64,000 bases of DNA, taken from positions 62,001-126,000 of the forward strand of contig NZ_JAATNW010000002.1 in the NCBI RefSeq assembly GCF_012911815.1. The letters run 5' to 3'. The translations under genes and the position numbers were made by a program. This DNA comes from Alteromonas ponticola. GTDB taxonomy: Bacteria; Pseudomonadota; Gammaproteobacteria; Enterobacterales; Alteromonadaceae. Shown here one piece after another: positions 58,714-64,000 of this stretch (the stretch's first letter is position 1; every line of letters starts with the position of its first letter). Below the pieces are notes generated by a model, which was given only the letters and a program-made list of their open reading frames with translations, was not told where the DNA came from and searched no databases.

Positions 58714-59832
58714 TTACTCTTTTACTTCAACCGGAATTTTGTTTTTTTCATTCAGCTGCGCTGCTTTAGCACGAATACGTTTTTCCAGCTGATCAACCAG
58801 GTCATCATTCGACAGACGTTCTTTCTGGCGCTTACCGTCAAGGTAAAAACCACTCATGTTGCGCGCGCCAGTTAGTCCCAAATCGGATACTTCAGCTTCA
58901 CCCGGACCGTTAACCACACAACCGATTATGGATACATCCATTGGCGTTAGAATATCTTCAACACGTTGCTCTAACGCGTTAACGGTAGCAATCACATCAA
59001 ATTCCTGACGCGAACAGCTGGGGCACGCTATGAAATTAATACCGCGAGAACGAATACGTAACGATTTTAATATGTCAAAACCAACTTTAATTTCTTCCAC
59101 CGGATCAGCCGCCAGTGAAATACGTAGCGTATCACCTATTCCTTCCGCTAGCAGCATACCCAGGCCAACCGAACTTTTTACTGCGCCTGCACGCAAACCA
59201 CCTGCTTCGGTGATCCCTAAGTGCAGCGGCTGGTCAATTTGTTTGGCCAATTGGCGGTATGCCCCAACTGCTAAAAAGACGTCAGAAGCTTTCACGCTGA
59301 CTTTAAATTGGTCAAAGTTTAATTTATCCAGAATGTCTACATGACGCATTGCAGATTCAACCAGCGCTGCAGGCGTCGGTTCACCGTACTTTTCCTGCAA
59401 GTCGCGTTCTAGCGAACCGCCATTGACGCCAATCCGTATCGGAATATTTTTATCTTTGGCGCAATCGACAACGGCTTTAACTCGTTCAAGGTTACCGATA
59501 TTACCTGGATTGATACGTAAACAGTCGGCACCGTACTCTGCGACTTTCAGCGCAATACGATAGTCAAAGTGAATATCGGCAATAACCGGAATAGAAACCT
59601 GCTGACGAATCAATTTGAATGCTTCGGCCGCATCCATTGTTGGTACTGAAACCCTGACCAGTTCTCCGCCCACTGCCTGAATACGCTTAATCTGGCTGAC
59701 CGTGGCGTCAACGTCCGTGGTTGGGGTATTGGTCATCGACTGCACAGCAATGGGCGCGCCGTCACCTATAGGCACATTACCTACATAAATCCGGGTCGAC
59801 TTACGACGTTGTATGGGACTTTCTGCGAACAT
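58714..59832 (-). CDS. ispG: 4-hydroxy-3-methylbut-2-en-1-yl diphosphate synthase
   Basis: IspG (GcpE), 372 residues, the penultimate MEP-pathway enzyme; it makes HMBPP using a [4Fe-4S] cluster. The barrel domain starts [20 protein letters not shown] and includes [15 protein letters not shown] and RINPGNIGN. The cluster cysteines are in [14 protein letters not shown] (about 270) and in [13 protein letters not shown] (about 305), the latter carrying the conserved NGPGE. Its product is the substrate of IspH, encoded at 11662. It follows rodZ by 8 bases. Confidence 0.98.
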   Translation of the reverse strand: MFAESPIQRRKSTRIYVGNVPIGDGAPIAVQSMTNTPTTDVDATVSQIKRIQAVGGELVRVSVPTMDAAEAFKLIRQQVSIPVIADIHFDYRIALKVAEYGADCLRINPGNIGNLERVKAVVDCAKDKNIPIRIGVNGGSLERDLQEKYGEPTPAALVESAMRHVDILDKLNFDQFKVSVKASDVFLAVGAYRQLAKQIDQPLHLGITEAGGLRAGAVKSSVGLGMLLAEGIGDTLRISLAADPVEEIKVGFDILKSLRIRSRGINFIACPSCSRQEFDVIATVNALEQRVEDILTPMDVSIIGCVVNGPGEAEVSDLGLTGARNMSGFYLDGKRQKERLSNDDLVDQLEKRIRAKAAQLNEKNKIPVEVKE

Positions 59833-59840
59833 GAAAATTC

Positions 59841-60815
59841 CTAATAAGGTAGCATAATACGTGCGGTACGACCGTTCTGATAAAACGAAATGTCTACCGG
59901 CTCGCCATTATACCGGATACTCACCTGATCGGGAGCACCTAATGTGATATCAAATGGAGGAATGCCGTTGAGCGTCATGACCCGACCCGCTTTTTTCACG
60001 CCATAAGCAATGGCTTCGCCAGTGGCATCTTTAATGTTTACCCAACAATCTTCGCCGAAGGTAAATTCCACTGAGGCCGTTTCTCCTGGCACGGATTGCT
60101 CTGCGCGCTCAGACGCCCCCTCTGACGCGTCAATTTCGTCGATTTGATTAGTGGTGTCAGTATTAACTGACTCACTCTCAAGACGATTCTGTCCTTCTTC
60201 TTCGGGTGGGGGAAAACGCTCCTGCATATCCTGAGGCGTCTCTTGCTGCTCTGATTCGACCCTCTGCGGCGTTGACTGCGTCAACGATTCTGAATTCTGG
60301 TCGACGCTCCCTCGTTCAACTGGGGCCTGCTGAAAAGTCTGTTCACTATCTGTGGGCGGTACCGACAGGGTTTCACTCGTATCGTCTATCAGCACATCAT
60401 CATTTGATTGCTGATACCACCAGCCCACTACCCCAGCGATTAACAAGAACAAAATAACATAAGTCACCATCATCCAACGATCATCATGGGCCTGTTTGTT
60501 CACTTTTCTCGAAAAACTCTGGAAATTAGCTGTCTGGTTGGGCGTAGCATGTAATTTTTCAAATTCAGTAATGACTGCTTTGTCGTCAAGACCGACATAT
60601 TTCGCATACATTTTCACATAGCCTTTAGTAAAGGTTATGGAAATGCGGGGATCCACTTTGTCATTCTCAATTTCATCGACGCTCTTTGGCTTGATGAACA
60701 ACTTATCAGCTATTTCCTGTTGACTCAGACCTTGCTTTTCCCGCGCAGCCTTTAGCATCGCACCGGGACTGGGACGAGATGGATTGTCTTCTTTTTGTTG
60801 TTCTTCGAATTCCAT
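59841..60815 (-). CDS. rodZ: Cytoskeleton protein RodZ
   Basis: RodZ, 324 residues, links the MreB cytoskeleton to the cell wall machinery. The N-terminal HTH domain (about 18-85) contains [21 protein letters not shown] basic juxtamembrane stretch ([14 protein letters not shown]) precedes one membrane helix (about 116-134). A Gln/Glu/Ser-rich periplasmic linker follows, then the C-terminal DUF4115 domain with [20 protein letters not shown]. Its location between pilF and ispG is conserved. Confidence 0.95.
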   Translation of the reverse strand: MEFEEQQKEDNPSRPSPGAMLKAAREKQGLSQQEIADKLFIKPKSVDEIENDKVDPRISITFTKGYVKMYAKYVGLDDKAVITEFEKLHATPNQTANFQSFSRKVNKQAHDDRWMMVTYVILFLLIAGVVGWWYQQSNDDVLIDDTSETLSVPPTDSEQTFQQAPVERGSVDQNSESLTQSTPQRVESEQQETPQDMQERFPPPEEEGQNRLESESVNTDTTNQIDEIDASEGASERAEQSVPGETASVEFTFGEDCWVNIKDATGEAIAYGVKKAGRVMTLNGIPPFDITLGAPDQVSIRYNGEPVDISFYQNGRTARIMLPY

Positions 60816-60830
60816 AAGCCCTACTTTGTA

Positions 60831-61970
60831 TTAGTCCTGTTGTTCTGGCGGCACAAGCCATAAACGCATCCCTTGTCTGATTGCGCCAGGCTCATCAAGT
60901 TGATTCCACTCTTGTAATGTAGACATTTTGAGATTGTACATCAGCGAAATACGGTACAGATTTTCCTTTGCCTGAACAATATGGAAAGGTGGATTTTCCT
61001 CGGAAATTTCATATTCAGGCTGTTTTTTTAATGAAACTGTTTGATTTTGCACCGACTCAATGGGTGTATCCTGCGTTACCGTGGCCGGTTGAGTTTGTTC
61101 AGACTGGCTTATCATTGGTTGTGTCGGTTCTTCACGTGACGGTGATTGGATTTGTTCTTGTTCAGGCGCATCCTTGGGCGATTTTCGGGTAATCGCTATT
61201 TGTGGGGTAACCCAGGCATCTTGTTGCTCTTTATAGGCGTTGGCCTGCGCGCTTTGCGGATACATGGTTAACAACATATCCCCGTACCCTTTAGCCGTAT
61301 CAACATCACGCTGCCCCTTGGCAACCTGAATCTGCAGCCACAACGACTCGGCGGAAACACGTGCAACCCGTTCATATTTGCGCAGGCTTGCTTTCGCTTT
61401 CTCCCACTCCCCATTCTCTATATAAAGTTCGGTGAGCAAAAATAAACTTTTTGCGCGTGAAGGTTGATGATTCAGCGCACTCTGTAAATGCGAAATCGCG
61501 GTTGCGGGCTCCCCTTGCTCCTGAGCACAAAGCGCCATATTCTCGTAGGTTTCAGCAGCATTAGCATACTGACGGTTATTCAGTGCGCTGGCAAAAAATT
61601 CATTGGCATCATCGTAGCGCTGCTGTTGACATAGAAACGCGCCATAGCTATTCGCGATATCCGCATTGCGAGGAGCGAGTTTCAGTGCGTTTGAGTACGA
61701 CTCATCAGCACGTTCGGTCTCGCCAACTAATTGATAATAATACGCCAGTGAATAATGGGTGTCTGCAAGCCGTGGAGCGTACCGTAAAGCCTGGTCTAAA
61801 TTGGCCTTGGCTTGTGAGTAATTGCCGTTTTTCAAATAAGTTAAACCGAGAGAAATGCGCGTTTTAGCCGCCTTTTCCTGATCAAATTCATCACCAATAA
61901 AGCCACTTGGCTGAGTCTGGCTAACACATCCTGTTAAAATTAAGACTAAAGCTAAAACAATATAATGCAT
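60831..61970 (-). CDS. pilF: Type IV pilus pilotin PilF/PilW with C-terminal LysM domain
   Basis: An outer-membrane lipoprotein of about 379 residues that helps PilQ secretin assembly. The signal ends in LILTGC, and I start at ATG 61970 (MHYIVLALVLILTGC), which has an AAGTGAGAAG region upstream; the frame opens six codons earlier with GTG. Six TPR-like repeats follow, for example ISLGLTYLKNGNYSQAKANL and THYSLAYYYQLVGETERADE. A low-complexity Gln/Pro/Ser linker leads to a LysM-like domain (about 329-373: FHIVQAKENLYRISLMYNLK, then LQEWNQL and MRLWLV). Plain PilF is about 250 residues, so the tail is additional. It lies between rlmN and rodZ. Confidence 0.9.
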   Translation of the reverse strand: MHYIVLALVLILTGCVSQTQPSGFIGDEFDQEKAAKTRISLGLTYLKNGNYSQAKANLDQALRYAPRLADTHYSLAYYYQLVGETERADESYSNALKLAPRNADIANSYGAFLCQQQRYDDANEFFASALNNRQYANAAETYENMALCAQEQGEPATAISHLQSALNHQPSRAKSLFLLTELYIENGEWEKAKASLRKYERVARVSAESLWLQIQVAKGQRDVDTAKGYGDMLLTMYPQSAQANAYKEQQDAWVTPQIAITRKSPKDAPEQEQIQSPSREEPTQPMISQSEQTQPATVTQDTPIESVQNQTVSLKKQPEYEISEENPPFHIVQAKENLYRISLMYNLKMSTLQEWNQLDEPGAIRQGMRLWLVPPEQQD

Positions 61971-61998
61971 GCTTTTTTCACTTCTCACTTGGTTATCG

Positions 61999-63117
61999 TT
62001 ATTGACTCATTTTTACTGAAATTGCTTCGCCCTTCATTTGCTTTTTTAACATTCTTTTGGTGCGATCGACAACATCGCCTACCAATTGTCCGCACGCAGC
62101 ATCAATATCATCACCGCGGGTTTTGCGCACCATAACCGTGTAACCATATTCCATCAGCACTTTAGCAAAACGGTCAATGCGGGAATTGCTCGAACAGGTG
62201 TACGGCGAGCCCGGATAGGGATTAAACGGTATCAGGTTAATTTTGCATGGGGTGTCCTTCAACACTTTTGCGAGTTCGTGTGCCTGATCGGTGCTGTCGT
62301 TTATATGCGAAAGCATAACATATTCAACGGTCACCTTACCCTGATTGGCTTTTGATTTCGCCAAATATCGACGCACTCCAGCAAGAAAAGTCTCAATGTT
62401 GTATTTTTTATTAACCGGAACAATTTCATCCCGCAATGTATCGTTGGGTGCATGTAAGGAAATAGCCAGGGCAACATCGATTTGATCGCCAAGTTTATCC
62501 AATGCTGGCACGACGCCAGAGGTGCTCAGGGTCACGCGGCGTTTAGATAAACCAAAACCGAAATCGTCCAACATCAAATCCATAGCCGGAACCACGTTTT
62601 TCAGATTTAACAGGGGTTCACCCATGCCCATCATAACCACGTTGGTAATGGGTCGTTTGCTGGAGTCTTTGGACAAGCCTAAATGGGTTGCTACCCGCCA
62701 AACCTGGCCGATAATCTCACTCACGCTTAAATTACGATTAAAACCCTGCTGTGCGGTTGAACAAAAAGTACACTCCAATGCACAGCCAACCTGTGAAGAA
62801 ACGCACAATGTGGCGCGATCACTTTCGGGGATCCACACCGATTCCACTTCCTGACCACCAGCTAACGCCAAGGCGAATTTAATGGTGCCATCGCTGGCTT
62901 CCTGAAAATAGGCGATTTCGGGCGCAACTATTTCACAATGCTGTTCGAGTTTTTCACGCAAGCCTTTATTCAAGTTACTCATTTGGGCAAAATCACTGAC
63001 GCCCTGCTGGTAGATCCACTTCATCACCTGATCGGCGCGAAACGGCTTTTCACCAATCTCATTGAAGAACTCACGCAGCATTGTGCGATTGAGATTGAGC
63101 AGATTTGTTTTTGCCAT
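61999..63117 (-). CDS. rlmN: 23S rRNA/tRNA (adenine-C2)-methyltransferase RlmN
   Basis: RlmN, 372 residues, a radical SAM enzyme that methylates A2503 of 23S rRNA and A37 of some tRNAs. The CxxxCxxC cluster motif is at Cys112, Cys116 and Cys119 ([16 protein letters not shown]). The conserved MGMGEPLLN and TLSTSGVVP follow. The methyl-carrying Cys is probably the one in DIDAACGQL near 345. It heads the conserved rlmN-pilF-rodZ-ispG-hisS order. Confidence 0.97.
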   Translation of the reverse strand: MAKTNLLNLNRTMLREFFNEIGEKPFRADQVMKWIYQQGVSDFAQMSNLNKGLREKLEQHCEIVAPEIAYFQEASDGTIKFALALAGGQEVESVWIPESDRATLCVSSQVGCALECTFCSTAQQGFNRNLSVSEIIGQVWRVATHLGLSKDSSKRPITNVVMMGMGEPLLNLKNVVPAMDLMLDDFGFGLSKRRVTLSTSGVVPALDKLGDQIDVALAISLHAPNDTLRDEIVPVNKKYNIETFLAGVRRYLAKSKANQGKVTVEYVMLSHINDSTDQAHELAKVLKDTPCKINLIPFNPYPGSPYTCSSNSRIDRFAKVLMEYGYTVMVRKTRGDDIDAACGQLVGDVVDRTKRMLKKQMKGEAISVKMSQ

Positions 63118-63217
63118 GATTTGACCTTTAAATAACGCTTAATAAATTTGCCTGTTGCCAGGTTTACCCTCTACCTGACAGCGCTGGGACAGCCCGTCGT
63201 TTTTTGAGGACATCATA

Positions 63218-63242
63218 TAAAAAGGGAGCCGCAGCTCCCTTC
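63218..63242 (-). terminator. Intrinsic terminator of ndk
   Basis: Stem AAGGGAGC / GCTCCCTT around a short loop, with TTTTTATATG after it on the minus strand, 23 bases past the ndk stop. Confidence 0.85.
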
Positions 63243-63264
63243 CTTGTTAACTGTCAGTCGACGA

Positions 63265-63696
63265 TTAACGTGTGCGCGGGCAAACTTCTTCGTCTGAGAA
63301 GAAAAACGCAATTTCACGCGCTGCAGATTCTGGAGCATCAGAACCGTGCACAGCGTTTTCGTCGATAGAAACGGCGTAATCAGCACGTAACGTTCCCGCA
63401 GCAGCTTCTGCTGGATTAGTTGCGCCCATAATTTCACGGTTTTTAACTACCGCATTTTCACCTTCAAGCACCTGCACCATAACCGGGCCAGATGTCATGA
63501 AATCAACTAACGCACCAAAGAAAGGACGCTCTTTGTGTTCTGCGTAGAAGCCTTCAGCCTGCTCCTTGCTCATATGAAGCATTTTTGATGCAACAATGCG
63601 CAGACCAGCAGATTCAAAACGGTTGTAAATTGCACCGATAACGTTTTTTGCTACCGCATCAGGCTTAATAATAGAAAATGTACGCTCAAGAGCCAT
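63265..63696 (-). CDS. ndk: Nucleoside diphosphate kinase
   Basis: Ndk, 143 residues, transfers the gamma phosphate between nucleoside triphosphates and diphosphates. It starts [20 protein letters not shown]. The active-site His117 is in [20 protein letters not shown], and the Kpn-loop region is intact. Length is normal for the family. It has its own terminator and is upstream of rlmN on the same strand, the usual order. Confidence 0.98.
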   Translation of the reverse strand: MALERTFSIIKPDAVAKNVIGAIYNRFESAGLRIVASKMLHMSKEQAEGFYAEHKERPFFGALVDFMTSGPVMVQVLEGENAVVKNREIMGATNPAEAAAGTLRADYAVSIDENAVHGSDAPESAAREIAFFFSDEEVCPRTR

Positions 63697-63778
63697 CTTT
63701 TCTGTCTCCGTAAACTAATCGAATAAATTTGGGCGCGAATTATAGGCAATTCTTCCGCACTTGACCAGAGGCGATTGA

Positions 63779-64000
63779 TTAATGCACTGCGTTTCTGGCT
63801 AAACCGTTAATTTTTGCCACGATTGCGCGTAAACCATTGCCTCGCGTTGGGGTGATATGACGCTCTAAGTCCAGTGCTTCAAAATACTGATCGATATCAA
63901 AATCGAGAATCTGTCTGGGTGTTTTATCGTTGTACGCGGCCAGCACCAGTGCCAGTAAACCCTGCACAATAATGGCATCGCTATCTACGTCAAATTGCAA
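63779..64000 (-). CDS. SufE-family Fe-S assembly protein (3' part, cut by window edge)
   Basis: The last 73 codons of a SufE/CsdE-type protein, which accepts sulphur from a cysteine desulfurase (SufS or CsdA) for Fe-S cluster assembly. Visible family blocks are DSDAIIVQGLLALVLAAYND, KTPRQILDFDIDQYFEALDL and TPTRGNGLRAIVAKI. The sulphur-accepting Cys would be further upstream, beyond the window, and SufE cannot be separated from CsdE here. Its start and desulfurase partner are not in view. Confidence 0.88.
   Translation of the reverse strand: MQFDVDSDAIIVQGLLALVLAAYNDKTPRQILDFDIDQYFEALDLERHITPTRGNGLRAIVAKINGLARNAVH

Overview
The window looks like a chromosomal core segment of a marine gammaproteobacterium of the Alteromonadaceae (Alteromonas/Aestuariibacter type). 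The evidence is the protein character, the moderate GC content, and three conserved gene orders: murJ-ribF-ileS-lspA-fkpB-ispH followed by pilV-W-X-Y1-E; tig-clpP-clpX-lon-hupB-ppiD; and rlmN-pilF-rodZ-ispG-hisS-yfgM-bamB-der. No transposase, integrase, phage gene or CRISPR array was seen. Both window edges cut genes: glnB on the left and a SufE-family gene on the right.

Layout. 1-1040: glnB (partial) and nadE, minus strand. 1262-11455: a dense type IV pilus block with two minor-pilin sets lying side by side. One is a plus-strand set (FimT/GspH-like, GspH-like, PilW/GspJ-like, a long PilX-like protein, PilV/GspI-like), with a PilE-like pilin gene on the opposite strand. The other is the canonical minus-strand pilV-pilW-pilX-pilY1-pilE operon. 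11662-19039: ispH, fkpB, lspA, ileS, ribF, murJ, with rpsT divergent. 19624-22653: a small accessory-like patch holding a cupin, a TetR regulator, a secreted protein of unknown function and a trypsin-like protease, with several palindromes between the genes. 22833-27730: sbcD-sbcC. 27916-28086: a probable 56-residue membrane protein starting at TTG. 28157-37032: ppiD, hupB, lon, clpX, clpP, tig, the protein quality-control neighbourhood. 37440-37974: five tRNA genes read Pro-Arg-His-Leu-Pro on the minus strand. 38217-39601: folD and a DUF1415 gene. 39610-44110: a GldA/GldF/GldG/DUF4340 ABC export-type operon. 44419-47808: trmO, proS and a metallo-beta-lactamase-fold hydrolase. 47884-51007: guaB-guaA. 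51109-53679: xseA and an unknown lipoprotein. 53826-63117: the der to rlmN operon. 63265-64000: ndk and the SufE-family end.

How the genes work together. The pilus block, with pilF further along, supplies pilin, minor pilins, the tip protein and the outer-membrane pilotin of a type IVa pilus. The tig/clp/lon/ppiD group folds and degrades proteins, and a sigma-32-like promoter is visible before lon. The tRNA operon and rpsT have strong sigma-70 promoters with GC-rich discriminators, typical of stringently controlled stable RNA and ribosomal genes.

Most of the window is ordinary housekeeping DNA. The points most worth a second look are the doubled minor-pilin sets, a duplicated domain inserted into the VWA region of PilY1, a LysM domain fused to PilF, the secreted unknown protein and protease with their palindromes, and the duplicated tRNA-Pro with a tRNA-like remnant beside it. 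No clearly new defence or mobile system was found.
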